From positions 124,001 through 188,000 of the forward strand of contig NZ_VIVL01000006.1 in assembly GCF_007828835.1 (NCBI RefSeq): a stretch of 64,000 nucleotides of DNA. Direction: 5' to 3'. This DNA is from Variovorax beijingensis (GTDB lineage: Bacteria > Pseudomonadota > Gammaproteobacteria > Burkholderiales > Burkholderiaceae_C). Numbering within the stretch: the first letter of the stretch is position 1; every line of letters starts with the position of its first letter. The translations under genes and the position numbers were made by a program. Below, piece after piece: positions 1-9,599 of this stretch. Under the pieces are notes generated by a model. The model was not told the origin of the DNA, ran no database searches, and saw nothing but the letters and a program-made list of their open reading frames with translations.

Positions 1-453
1 GGCCACGCGCGCGGTGAGCGACAGCCAGATCCATCCCAGCGAGCTCGTGTTGAACGCGCCGAGCGGCAGCCACAGGCCGGCCAGCCAGAGCAGCAGCGTG
101 AGCGCATGCAGGCCGAGCAGGCTCGCGAGCGCGACGATCACGTTGATGTGCCGTTCGCCGCCGCCGACCACGTTGCCCGCGAGGCCCAGGCCGGCCATGA
201 CGATGAGCGCCACCAGCCCGAGCAGCACCCATGGCGCCCATTGGCTGGCGCGTGCCAGCTCGGATTGCAGGCCGATGCGTTCACCGAGCAGGAGCGCGCG
301 TACGGTGATGCGTGCCGGCGCGCCGCAAGCGCGGGCGAGGGCCGCGCGCAGGACCTCTGCGTCGTCGAGCGGACCTTTCTCCTCGGTCCATCGGATCGCT
401 TCGGTGACGACCGCGTCCGGAAAGGCAGGTTCGCGCAACGCGGTGTTGGTCAA
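1..453 (-). CDS. DUF2868-family membrane protein, N-terminal part (cut by window edge)
   Basis: An open frame of 151 codons runs off the left edge. It shows an N-terminal soluble stretch (ALREPAFPDAVVTEA) and then two hydrophobic segments at about residues 75-95 and 105-130, separated by VVGGGERHINV. That GGGERxINV segment between two membrane helices is what I associate with DUF2868 proteins of Burkholderiales, which have no known function. The start is a TTG at 453-451, chosen because GAAGGG lies six bases upstream; no ATG is available in this frame. The gene ends outside the window, so its neighbour on that side is unknown. The family assignment is from memory of the motif, not from a search. 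Confidence 0.65.
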   Translation of the reverse strand, partial: MTNTALREPAFPDAVVTEAIRWTEEKGPLDDAEVLRAALARACGAPARITVRALLLGERIGLQSELARASQWAPWVLLGLVALIVMAGLGLAGNVVGGGERHINVIVALASLLGLHALTLLLWLAGLWLPLGAFNTSSLGWIWLSLTARVA

Positions 454-536
454 CAGGGTCCCTTCGCAGCAAGTGGTGCCCCGCAAGTGCCGGGGCGCGC
501 GAATTATGCCCGGCGCGCTTTGGGTGACCCATGAGA

Positions 537-562
537 AACGGGGCCGCGCGAACGGCCCCGTT
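537..562 (-). terminator. hairpin terminator after the 24-aa membrane peptide gene
   Basis: A perfect 10-bp stem (AACGGGGCCG pairing with CGGCCCCGTT) encloses a six-base loop. Read on the minus strand it is followed by TTTCTC. It lies 38 bp after the stop of the small gene at 600-674 and just before the DUF2868 gene on the same strand. The T-run is short, so it may be a moderate terminator or an mRNA-stabilising hairpin. Confidence 0.6.
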
Positions 563-599
563 GTTGTTCAGCAGGCGAGTCGAAAACGCGTGCCCGGTT

Positions 600-674
600 T
601 CAGCGCAGGCCGAAGAACGAAAGCACGGCTACGACCACGACGACCAGACCGACGATGTAAATGATGGAATTCAC
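600..674 (-). CDS. 24-residue single-span membrane peptide
   Basis: This short gene reads V(M)NSIIYIVGLVVVVVAVLS then FFGLR and stop. Nearly the whole chain is one hydrophobic helix, with a single arginine at the end. The start is a GTG at 674-672 with a strong GAGGAG ribosome binding site seven bases upstream; a hairpin terminator follows 38 bp downstream. The signals on both sides make it a likely real gene although it is far below the usual size cut-off. Similar tiny NxIIYIxG...LSFFGLR peptides occur in other Proteobacteria (recollection, not searched). Function is unknown; an inner-membrane location is inferred from composition only. Confidence 0.65.
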   Translation of the reverse strand: MNSIIYIVGLVVVVVAVLSFFGLR

Positions 675-839
675 GCGAGGACTCCTCGTTGTTGACGACA
701 GCTCCAGCATCGCGCCCGGGGTGTCCGGTTGCTGTCGGCGGGTGGCGGCCTGTGCTGTAGGACTCGCGAAGACCGTCCGGGCGCCCGCCCCGCACGGCCG
801 TAACTCTTGCTGACAAATCGCCGGCATGGGCTCAGGCAC

Positions 840-2699
<1,860 letters not shown>

Positions 2700-2729
2700 G
2701 GCGTGCGGTCTCCAGGGGAAGCCGCGACT

Positions 2730-3674
2730 TTAGCCCGGGGTGGCATGTCCTTGCCCCGAAAGGGTGCGTTTTGCCGCCGCGGGCGGCTGGCCGCCCAGCC
2801 GCTCGCCGAGAAAGTCGATGAAGCTGCGCAGCTTGGGCGCCATGTACTGGCGGCTGGTGTACACGGCAAACAACGTGACCGGCGGCGAGGCGTGGTCGGG
2901 CAAAAGCCGCACCAGCCGGCCCGCGGCCAGGTCGTCGTCGACCAGCCATTCGGGCAGGAAGGCAATGCCCATGTCCGCGCGCACCGCATGCAAGGTGAGC
3001 GTGGTGTCGTCCGAGCGCAGCGCCGGCGTGAGCCGCAGCGCAAACATCCGCCCGCCCGGCCCCTTGAGCGAGAGGTTGTCGAGGTTCACGTAGCTCGGCA
3101 CGATGGCGCCGAGCCGGTCCACGTCGGCCGGCAGCGTGGGGTTGCCGCCCATGCGGCGCAGGTAGGCGGGCGTGCCTGCCAGGTGGAAGGGCACGCGGCA
3201 CAGCGGCCGCGCGATCAGCGCCGGGGAGGGCTCCTGGGTGGCGCGCAACGCGAGGTCGTAGCCATCGGCCGCGAGATCGACCTTGCGGTTCTCCAGGTGG
3301 ATGTCGACCAGCACTTCCGGAAAGCGCTCGCGGTAGTCGGCCAGCACGCGCGCGAAGCGCGGCGTGGCACACCACACCGGCGCGCTCACCTTGAGCTGGC
3401 CGCGCGGCGCCTCGCTCGTCTGGCCGATGGCGGCCTCGGCGGCATCGAGCAGGTCGAGTGCGCGCCGGCTCTGCTCGTACCAGGCGGTGCCGGCCTCGGT
3501 CAGGCTCAGGTGGCGGCTCGAGCGGTGCAGGAGCCGCGCGCCCAGGGATTTCTCGAGCTGCGCCACATGCTTGCTGGCCATCGGCGGCGACATCGACAGC
3601 CGCTCGGCCGCGGCCACGAAGCTGCCCGATTCGACGACCTCCCGAAACACGCGCAGGCTGGTCAGACGGTCCAT
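2730..3674 (-). CDS. LysR-family transcriptional regulator
   Basis: A 314-residue LysR-type regulator. The N-terminal helix-turn-helix reads MDRLTSLRVFREVVESGSF, then AAERLSMSPPMASKHVAQLE, and is followed by the effector-binding domain. The ATG at 3674 is preferred over a longer reading because the HTH normally begins within a few residues of the start. It is transcribed divergently from the dioxygenase gene that starts 100 bp away. The shared region holds two near-identical palindromes (3681-3695 and 3722-3736) that are good candidate binding sites, so it probably controls that gene pair and itself. The inducer is unknown. Confidence 0.9.
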   Translation of the reverse strand: MDRLTSLRVFREVVESGSFVAAAERLSMSPPMASKHVAQLEKSLGARLLHRSSRHLSLTEAGTAWYEQSRRALDLLDAAEAAIGQTSEAPRGQLKVSAPVWCATPRFARVLADYRERFPEVLVDIHLENRKVDLAADGYDLALRATQEPSPALIARPLCRVPFHLAGTPAYLRRMGGNPTLPADVDRLGAIVPSYVNLDNLSLKGPGGRMFALRLTPALRSDDTTLTLHAVRADMGIAFLPEWLVDDDLAAGRLVRLLPDHASPPVTLFAVYTSRQYMAPKLRSFIDFLGERLGGQPPAAAKRTLSGQGHATPG

Positions 3675-3680
3675 GGATGG

Positions 3681-3695
3681 TTTCCTCTGAGGAAA
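3681..3695. promoter_or_regulatory. palindromic operator candidate 1, LysR/dioxygenase region
   Basis: TTTCCTCTGAGGAAA is a perfect palindrome around a central T, seven bases upstream of the LysR start codon. Its arms TTTCC/GGAAA recur in the second site, whose centre is 41 bp away (about four helical turns). The position suits autorepression. Confidence 0.55.
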
Positions 3696-3721
3696 TGAAT
3701 CGATGCATCGTAGCCTGTCGA

Positions 3722-3736
3722 TTTCCCCGTGGGAAA
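3722..3736. promoter_or_regulatory. palindromic operator candidate 2, LysR/dioxygenase region
   Basis: TTTCCCCGTGGGAAA has six-base arms TTTCCC/GGGAAA and a three-base centre. It ends 38 bp before the dioxygenase start at 3775. It shares TTTCCYC and RGGAAA with the site at 3681-3695. Paired sites of this kind are typical of LysR activators, with a recall site and an activation site. Confidence 0.55.
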
Positions 3737-3774
3737 TGTCTACAGTCGGTGCAACGCCTTCAAGGAGCATCGGC

Positions 3775-4605
3775 TTGACCCACGACAACACCACCTCGCG
3801 CCTGCCCACGTACTTCATCTCGCATGGCGGAGGCCCCTGGCCCTGGATGAAGAAGGAGATGGGCGGTGTCTATGACCAGCTGGCCGCGGCGCTGGCCGAC
3901 ATGCCGCGCCAGATCGGCCGCACGCCGGACGCCATCCTGATGGTGTCGGCCCATTGGGAGGCACCGGTCTTCACGGTGCAGGGCAACCCGCGTCCGCCGA
4001 TGATCTACGACTACGGCGGCTTTCCCGCCCACACTTATGAAGTGCGCTACGACGCACCGGGTTCGCCCGAGCTTGCGCGGCGCGTGCAGTCGCTGCTCGA
4101 GGCGGCTGGGCTGCCGGCGGCCATCGACCCCGAGCGCGGCTTCGACCACGGCATGTTCTCGCCCATGAAGGCGATGTACCCCGATGCCGGCGTGCCGGTA
4201 GTGCAGTTGTCGCTGCGTCGCGGGCTCGATCCGGCGGAGCACCTGGCACTCGGCCGCGCGCTCGCGCCCCTGCGCGACGAGAACGTGCTCATCGTGGGCA
4301 GCGGCCTGAGCTATCACAACCTGCGCAACTTCGGCCCGCAGGCACACGGCGTTTCCAAGGCCTTCGGCGACTGGCTCGACCACACGGCAGTGCAGTCGCC
4401 GCCGCAGGAGCGCGTACAGCGGCTGCAGGACTGGGCCGCCGCACCGTCGGCGCGCATGGCGCATCCGCGCGAGGAGCACCTGATCCCGCTGATGGTGGCG
4501 GTCGGCGCGGCCGAGCAGGAGCCCGGCGAACGCGTCTATCACGAAGAGGCCTTCATGGGCGGCCTCGTGGTGTCGAGCTACCGCTTCGGCGCCGGCGCCA
4601 GCTGA
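3775..4605 (+). CDS. DODA-type (LigB-fold) extradiol ring-cleavage dioxygenase
   Basis: A 276-residue cytosolic dioxygenase of the 4,5-DOPA-dioxygenase/LigB family. Candidate metal-binding or catalytic histidines are visible in FISHGGGP, VSAHWEAP, FDHGMFSPM and GSGLSYHNL, in the family order. I take the TTG at 3775 as start: AAGGAG ends seven bases before it and the protein then begins right ahead of the conserved FISHGGGP. An upstream ATG at 3703 in the same frame would run through operator site 2. It is followed 28 bp later by an alpha/beta hydrolase, which could act on the ring-cleavage product, and is divergent from a LysR gene. The aromatic substrate is not identifiable. Confidence 0.85.
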   Translation: MTHDNTTSRLPTYFISHGGGPWPWMKKEMGGVYDQLAAALADMPRQIGRTPDAILMVSAHWEAPVFTVQGNPRPPMIYDYGGFPAHTYEVRYDAPGSPELARRVQSLLEAAGLPAAIDPERGFDHGMFSPMKAMYPDAGVPVVQLSLRRGLDPAEHLALGRALAPLRDENVLIVGSGLSYHNLRNFGPQAHGVSKAFGDWLDHTAVQSPPQERVQRLQDWAAAPSARMAHPREEHLIPLMVAVGAAEQEPGERVYHEEAFMGGLVVSSYRFGAGAS

Positions 4606-4633
4606 AAAGGCTGCGCGTTGGCAGAATCGGGCG

Positions 4634-5506
4634 ATGCCTTCCATTCCTGATTCAGATTTCAATACCGAAGCCCGCCTGCAGATCGAACGCATCGCCGCGA
4701 GCGGTACGCGCCATGACGTGGTGCACGGCGGCGTTCGCGTCTGCTGGCGCCGCTTCGGCGATGACAACACCCACGCGCCGCTGGTGCTGCTGCACGGCGG
4801 CCACGGCAGCTGGATGCACTGGTTGCGCAACGTCGAGGCGCTTTCGGCCGGGCGCACGCTGTGGCTGCCCGACATGCCCGGCTTCAACGATTCCGACGCG
4901 CCGCCGCGCGCAGCGCCCGGCGAGGACCCGCTCGGCCCGTTGCTCGATGCGCTGGGCGGATCGCTCGACCAGCTGATCGGCGCGGGCACGCCCATCGACC
5001 TGGGCGGCTTCTCCTTCGGCGGGCTCACCGCGGCGCGCTTCGCGGTGCGGCGCGGTGCCATCCGGCGCCTCGCGCTCGTGGGCAGCGGGGGCCACGGCAC
5101 GATGCGGCGCATGGCGGTGGAGATGATCAACTGGCGCGCCGCCCCCGACCGCGCGCAGGAACGCGCCGCGCTGCTGCACAACCTGGCCGCGCTGATGCTG
5201 CACGACAAGGCCGCGATCGACCCGGTGGCGTTCGAGATCCACGACATCTCCTGCCACGGCACGCGTTTTCGCAGCAAGGACGTGTCGCAGGCGGGCGGCC
5301 TGCAGGCCGCGCTCGACACGCTCGGCGGGCCGCAGCTGCTGCTCTGGGGCGAGTACGACGTCACCGCCGATCCGCGGCCGCTGGTGGCGCAGCTCACGGC
5401 CGGCCATCCGCAGCGCGAAGGCGTGGTGATCGACGGGGCAGGGCATTGGGCGCAGTACGAGCGCGCCGATGAATTCAACCGGCTGCTGCTGCGCTTCCTG
5501 GGCTGA
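4634..5506 (+). CDS. alpha/beta hydrolase, possibly a meta-cleavage product hydrolase
   Basis: A 290-residue alpha/beta-hydrolase-fold enzyme. The oxyanion motif LLHGGHGSWMHW is near residue 55, the nucleophile elbow is GGFSFGG near residue 125, the acid is probably in LLWGEYDVTADP, and the histidine is in GAGHWAQYE. The full Ser-Asp-His triad is therefore present. It starts 28 bp after the dioxygenase gene on the same strand, which suggests co-transcription and a role in hydrolysing a C-C bond in a ring-fission product. A plain esterase role cannot be excluded. Confidence 0.8.
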   Translation: MPSIPDSDFNTEARLQIERIAASGTRHDVVHGGVRVCWRRFGDDNTHAPLVLLHGGHGSWMHWLRNVEALSAGRTLWLPDMPGFNDSDAPPRAAPGEDPLGPLLDALGGSLDQLIGAGTPIDLGGFSFGGLTAARFAVRRGAIRRLALVGSGGHGTMRRMAVEMINWRAAPDRAQERAALLHNLAALMLHDKAAIDPVAFEIHDISCHGTRFRSKDVSQAGGLQAALDTLGGPQLLLWGEYDVTADPRPLVAQLTAGHPQREGVVIDGAGHWAQYERADEFNRLLLRFLG

Positions 5507-5538
5507 GCGCCGGGCCATTCATCGAATCTTAAAAAGCC

Positions 5539-5553
5539 TAAAGAGTTATTAAA
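5539..5553 (+). promoter_or_regulatory. response-regulator box candidate upstream of mipA
   Basis: TAAAGAGTTATTAAA lies 75 bp before the mipA start. The same 15-mer with one change (TAAAGAGATATTAAA) is found on the minus strand upstream of the response regulator gene at 8548-8562. It contains two TAAA half-sites 11 bp apart, the spacing used by OmpR/PmrA-class regulators. Confidence 0.55.
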
Positions 5554-5627
5554 GCCTCAGGGTCAGCATCCGGCGGCGAGGCGGTGATGCCGCTTCGAAC
5601 CTTCGACTTTCCACCCTGAGGATCCTG

Positions 5628-6443
5628 ATGAAGAAGCCAACCCGCCTTGCCGCCCGAGGCCCCCGTTTCCATGGCCGCTCGGCCTTCGCGGCCATTGCCG
5701 TGGGCGCCGTCTCCGCCACCTGCATGCCACTCGCCTGGGCGCAGTCCGACGAAGAGAAGTTCCAGGCCGGGGGCTCCCAGTGGGGTCTCGGTATCGCGGC
5801 GGGCATGGACCGCAAGCCCTACCGCGAATTCGACGACAAGACGATCGCCATTCCGATGGTCACCTACGAGAACCGGTGGGTCAGCGTTGCGGGCCCGAGC
5901 CTCGACCTGAAGCTCCCTTCCGCGGGTCCGGTGTCGTTCCGGCTGCGTGCGCGCTACGCTTCCGACGGCTACGAGGCCGAAGACTCCCCCTACCTGGCCG
6001 GCATGGAGGAACGCAAGGCCAGCATCTGGCTTGGGGCCGCCGCGATCTGGCGCAACGAGTTTGCCAACCTGTCGGCCGAGCTGCTGGCCGACGCTTCCGG
6101 GCACAGCAAGGGCACCCGGTTCAAGCTGCAGGCCGACCGCCGCTTCACCTCGGGGGCCTTCAGCTTCACGCCACGGCTCGCTGTGCATTGGGTCGACCGC
6201 AAGTACGTCGACTACTACTACGGCGTGCGCGCAGCGGAAGCCCGCTCGGACCGCGCCCGCTACGACGGCGACGCCGCCGCGAACGTCGAATTGGGCCTGC
6301 GCGTGGACTACGCCGTGGCGCCGAAGCAGACCCTGTTCCTGGACCTCAGCGGCACCCGCCTCGGCAGCGGCATCAAGAACAGCCCGCTGGTCGGCCGGTC
6401 GAGCCAGACCGGCGTGCGCGTCGGCTACCTCTACAGATTCTGA
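5628..6443 (+). CDS. MipA/OmpV-family outer-membrane protein
   Basis: A 271-residue protein with a long signal peptide that ends at about LAWA-QSDEE (residue 38-39), then alternating hydrophobic beta strands and a C-terminal YLYRF, typical of an outer-membrane barrel. The family (MipA/OmpV) includes MltA-interacting scaffold proteins and cation- or antibiotic-responsive porin-like proteins. GAGG precedes the ATG at 5628. It converges on, and overlaps by 13 bp, the end of a histidine kinase gene. Its promoter region carries the same box as the cognate response regulator gene, so I infer it is a target of that two-component system. Confidence 0.8.
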   Translation: MKKPTRLAARGPRFHGRSAFAAIAVGAVSATCMPLAWAQSDEEKFQAGGSQWGLGIAAGMDRKPYREFDDKTIAIPMVTYENRWVSVAGPSLDLKLPSAGPVSFRLRARYASDGYEAEDSPYLAGMEERKASIWLGAAAIWRNEFANLSAELLADASGHSKGTRFKLQADRRFTSGAFSFTPRLAVHWVDRKYVDYYYGVRAAEARSDRARYDGDAAANVELGLRVDYAVAPKQTLFLDLSGTRLGSGIKNSPLVGRSSQTGVRVGYLYRF

Positions 6444-7840
6444 AGCGCGGGAGCCTCGGCGGAGCCCAACGCCGGAAACAGCACGCGAATGCCGAGGCCG
6501 CGGCCGTCGAGTCCGGCGCCGGTCTCGATGGTCGCGCGATGCACCTCGGCGATGCCCGCCACCAGCGACAGCCCGATGCCGCTGCCGCGCGACGGCGTGC
6601 CGGCCACGCGGTGAAAGCGCTTGAAGATCGAGGCGCGCTCCGCGGCCGGCACGCCCGGGCCGTCGTCGGCCACCTCGAGGTAGACGCGCCGGGCCTCGTC
6701 GGGTCCGGTGCCCGCCGTGTGGCCGCAGCTCACGCGCACGCGGCCGCCCTTGGGCGTGTAGCGCAGCGCGTTGTCGACCAGGTTGCGCAACAGGATGCCG
6801 ATCTCGTCGATGTCGCAGCGAATGGTGCACGGCCGCGCGTCGAGCAGGATGGTGCGCGCGTGCTGGAGCGCATGCACGTCGAACTCGTTCGCCACGTGCA
6901 TCACGAGTGCGCCCAGGTCGGCCGGCGCATGCTGTGGCGCGTTGGCGCCCGCATTGAGGCGCGCCAGGTCGAGCAACTGCTCCGACAGGCGCGTGCTGCG
7001 CTCGGCCACGGCGAGCAGCTTGGCGAGTGCGACGTCCTTCTCGGCCGCGGTGGGTGCGCGCAGCGCGATCTGGGCCTGCGCCTGCAGCGCCGAGAGCGGC
7101 GTTCGCAGCTCGTGCGCCGCATCGCCGATGAAGCGGCGCTCGCCCTCGACCGCCTCGTCGAGCTGCCGCAGCGCATGGTTGAACGACGCGACCAGCGGAT
7201 GCAGTTCGCGCGGCAGCGGCGCCGGAGAGAGCGGCGTGAGGTCGAAGCTGCGCCGCTGGCGCATCTGCTCGCCCAGCGCCAGCACCGGCTTCAGCGAACG
7301 GCGCACCACAAACCACATCAGCGCGCCCACCAGCAGCAGCAAGAGCGTGTTGATGACCAGCGCGGTCATCGCGTCCCCGCGCAGTTCGGCGTCGACCACG
7401 CTGTGCAGATTGCCCACCTGCACATGCACGCGGCCAGTCTTGTCCGAGGCGGAGTAGACACGCCATCGCGCGCCCGCGATCACGCTGGTGGCCGCGCCTC
7501 CGGCGAAGCCCGGCCGCAGCGGGGTCTCGGGCGCGCCGGGCGAGCGCACGAGCAGGCGGTCGCCGTCGAGCCAGATCTGGAACGCGAACGCCTCGCTCTC
7601 GGGCAGCGCCTCGTCGCGCAGCTGAAGGCCGTTGGCGCGCGGCCGCAGCCCCTTGAGCTTGTCTTCGCCGGGAATGGTCAGCAGGATGCGCGTGGCGACG
7701 GTCTGGAGCTTGTCGTCCCAGATGCTGTTCCTGTTGTGCGTGAGGTAGACGAACAGCACCGTGAGCGCCACCGCCCAGCACAGCGCGATGGTCGCGGCGA
7801 TCACCATGATCATCCGCGCCTGCAGCGAGTTCAGCCTCAT
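6431..7840 (-). CDS. sensor histidine kinase, QseC/PmrB-like
   Basis: A 469-residue inner-membrane sensor. A first membrane helix (residues 8-32) precedes a periplasmic domain of about 125 residues; a second helix is near residues 155-175. The HAMP-like linker is followed by the phospho-acceptor helix GDAAHELRTPLSALQAQAQ, the N box NLVDNALRYTP, and the G boxes VADDGPGVP and GSGIGLSLV. The start overlaps the stop of the response regulator gene by four bases, so the two are co-translated. The organisation matches QseBC/TctDE-type systems that respond to organic anions, metals or cationic peptides; the signal is unknown. Confidence 0.88.
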   Translation of the reverse strand: MRLNSLQARMIMVIAATIALCWAVALTVLFVYLTHNRNSIWDDKLQTVATRILLTIPGEDKLKGLRPRANGLQLRDEALPESEAFAFQIWLDGDRLLVRSPGAPETPLRPGFAGGAATSVIAGARWRVYSASDKTGRVHVQVGNLHSVVDAELRGDAMTALVINTLLLLLVGALMWFVVRRSLKPVLALGEQMRQRRSFDLTPLSPAPLPRELHPLVASFNHALRQLDEAVEGERRFIGDAAHELRTPLSALQAQAQIALRAPTAAEKDVALAKLLAVAERSTRLSEQLLDLARLNAGANAPQHAPADLGALVMHVANEFDVHALQHARTILLDARPCTIRCDIDEIGILLRNLVDNALRYTPKGGRVRVSCGHTAGTGPDEARRVYLEVADDGPGVPAAERASIFKRFHRVAGTPSRGSGIGLSLVAGIAEVHRATIETGAGLDGRGLGIRVLFPALGSAEAPALQNL

Positions 7841-8502
7841 GGACGCGGCTGGCCCACCACGTAGCCGTGCCCGTGCACGGTCCGGATCAGGTCGTCGCCG
7901 AGCTTGCGGCGCAGCTGGTGGATGAAGACGGCGATGGTGTTACTCTCGACCGCGCTCGCGTTGCCGTAGACGGCGTCCTGCAGATGGTCGCGCGTGACCA
8001 CGTGGCCGGGCCGCTCGAGCAGTGCCAGCAGCGTACGGTATTCGTGCGCGCTCAGCGTCACCTCGACCCCGGCCTTCGACACCACGCGGCGGCTGCGGTC
8101 GACCTCGATGTCGCCATGCGAGAACACCGGGACCACGCGGCCCTGGCTGCGGCGGATGACCGAGCGCACGCGCGCCCAGAGCTCGTCGAACTGGAAGGGC
8201 TTGACGATGTAGTCGTCGGCGCCCGCGTCGAGCCCGTGGATGCGCTCGCTGAGCTGGCCGCGCGCGGTCAGCATCAGCACGGGCGTCGGGTCGTAGCGGC
8301 CGCGCATCGCGCGCAGCACCGAAAGCCCCGACTCGCCGGGCAGCCCGATGTCGAGCAGCACGGCGGCATAGGCATGGTCGATCAGCGCGAGCCGGGCCGC
8401 GGGCGCGTCGCAGACATGGTCGATGGTCCAGCCGCCCTGGCGCGCGCCGTCGCACACCGCCTCGCCCAGCATGGCATCGTCTTCGACCAGGAGCAGGTGC
8501 AT
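7837..8502 (-). CDS. OmpR-family response regulator, QseB/PmrA-like
   Basis: A 221-residue two-domain regulator. The receiver starts MHLLLVEDDAMLGEAV, with the phosphorylated aspartate in LLDIGLPGESG and the conserved lysine in DDYIVKPF. The winged-helix output domain ends HQLRRKLGDDLIRTVHGHGY. It is the first gene of the pair with the kinase. Its own upstream region carries TAAAGAGATATTAAA at 8548-8562, matching the site ahead of mipA at 14 of 15 positions, which suggests autoregulation and control of mipA. Confidence 0.9.
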   Translation of the reverse strand: MHLLLVEDDAMLGEAVCDGARQGGWTIDHVCDAPAARLALIDHAYAAVLLDIGLPGESGLSVLRAMRGRYDPTPVLMLTARGQLSERIHGLDAGADDYIVKPFQFDELWARVRSVIRRSQGRVVPVFSHGDIEVDRSRRVVSKAGVEVTLSAHEYRTLLALLERPGHVVTRDHLQDAVYGNASAVESNTIAVFIHQLRRKLGDDLIRTVHGHGYVVGQPRP

Positions 8503-8547
8503 GGGGGCGTGGCGCGTGAAAAGCAGTGCGAATGATGCCCCAGAGTT

Positions 8548-8562
8548 TTTAATATCTCTTTA
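8548..8562 (-). promoter_or_regulatory. response-regulator box candidate upstream of the regulator gene
   Basis: On the minus strand this reads TAAAGAGATATTAAA and ends 46 bp before the response regulator start. It differs at one base from the site at 5539-5553. The sequence around it is AT-rich, in contrast to the flanking coding DNA. Confidence 0.55.
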
Positions 8563-8582
8563 AGCGAGAGCCCGGAGCCTCG

Positions 8583-9599
8583 CTATTGCTTCACCAGGCC
8601 CAGCCTGCGGATCGTGTCGCCCCACTGGTCGTAGGTCGTACGCGTGAGTTCGGCCAGTTGCGCGGGGCTCGACGACTCGGCCTCGTAGGCGCCCTGGCGG
8701 AAGAAGTCGCGCGTGGCGGGCATCGCCAGCACCTGCGCGAGCGCGCCGTTGAGCCGGGCGACCACCGGCGCCGGCATGCGCGCCGGACCGAAGAAGCCGA
8801 GCCAGCTCGGCATGTCGACCCCGCTCACGCCTTGCTCGGTCATCGTGGGCACGTCAGGCAGCATCGCGCTGCGCTTCGGCGCCGCCACTGCCAGCATGCG
8901 GACCTTGCCGGTGGCGGTGTTCTGGATGGCGTTGGGCGCGGCGTCGAAGTAGTACTGCACGCGGCCCGCGAGAAAGTCCTTCGCGGCATCGGCGCCGCCC
9001 TTGTAGGGCACGTGCACCACGTCCAGCCCGGCCTGCTTGGCGAAGGCCTCGCCGTAGATGTGCGACGAGGTGCCGGTGCCGAAGGAGGCATAGCTCATCT
9101 TGCCGGGGTTGGCCTTGATGTAGGCTACCAGCTCGTGCACCGTGCGCGCGGGCACGCTCGCATGCACCGTGAGAACCAGCGGCCCGCGCGCGCCGAGCGA
9201 GATCGGCGTGAGGTCCTTGAACGGGTCGTAGCGCACCTGCGCCAGCGTCTGCGGGTTCTGCGCCACCACCGAAGAGGGCGCGTACATCATCGTGTAGCCG
9301 TCGGGTGCGGCGCGAATCACTTCCTCGGTGGCAAGGATGAAGCTCGCGCCCGGCCGGTTCTCCACGATCACGGGCGTCTGCAGCACTTCGCCGAGCTTGT
9401 TGGCGACGAAGCGCGCCTGCGCATCCGAGGCGCCGCCCGCCGCCAGGCCGAGCACGATGCGGATGCTGCGGCCCTTCTCGGGGAAGGGCGCGGGCTCGGC
9501 CGCGAGCGCGCCGCACGGCAGCGCGGCCGCGCCCAGTGCGAATCCGAGCCACGCGGCAACGCGCCGGCGGCCGATGGAGAAAGGTGGCCCGGCCTTCAT
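8583..9599 (-). CDS. Bug-type tripartite tricarboxylate transporter binding protein
   Basis: A 338-residue periplasmic binding protein of the Bug/TctC family. The signal peptide ends near ALAA-EPAPF. Family marks are IRIVLGLAAGGASDAQAR, VENRPGAS, YDPFKDLTPIS, the glycine-rich SFGTGTSSHIYGE and HVPYKGGADA. The start overlaps the stop of the next Bug gene upstream by four bases, so the two are one operon. The two proteins are closely similar along their whole length, a recent duplication. No TctA/TctB permease genes lie in the window, so the partner is elsewhere or the protein acts as a sensor. Confidence 0.9.
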   Translation of the reverse strand: MKAGPPFSIGRRRVAAWLGFALGAAALPCGALAAEPAPFPEKGRSIRIVLGLAAGGASDAQARFVANKLGEVLQTPVIVENRPGASFILATEEVIRAAPDGYTMMYAPSSVVAQNPQTLAQVRYDPFKDLTPISLGARGPLVLTVHASVPARTVHELVAYIKANPGKMSYASFGTGTSSHIYGEAFAKQAGLDVVHVPYKGGADAAKDFLAGRVQYYFDAAPNAIQNTATGKVRMLAVAAPKRSAMLPDVPTMTEQGVSGVDMPSWLGFFGPARMPAPVVARLNGALAQVLAMPATRDFFRQGAYEAESSSPAQLAELTRTTYDQWGDTIRRLGLVKQ

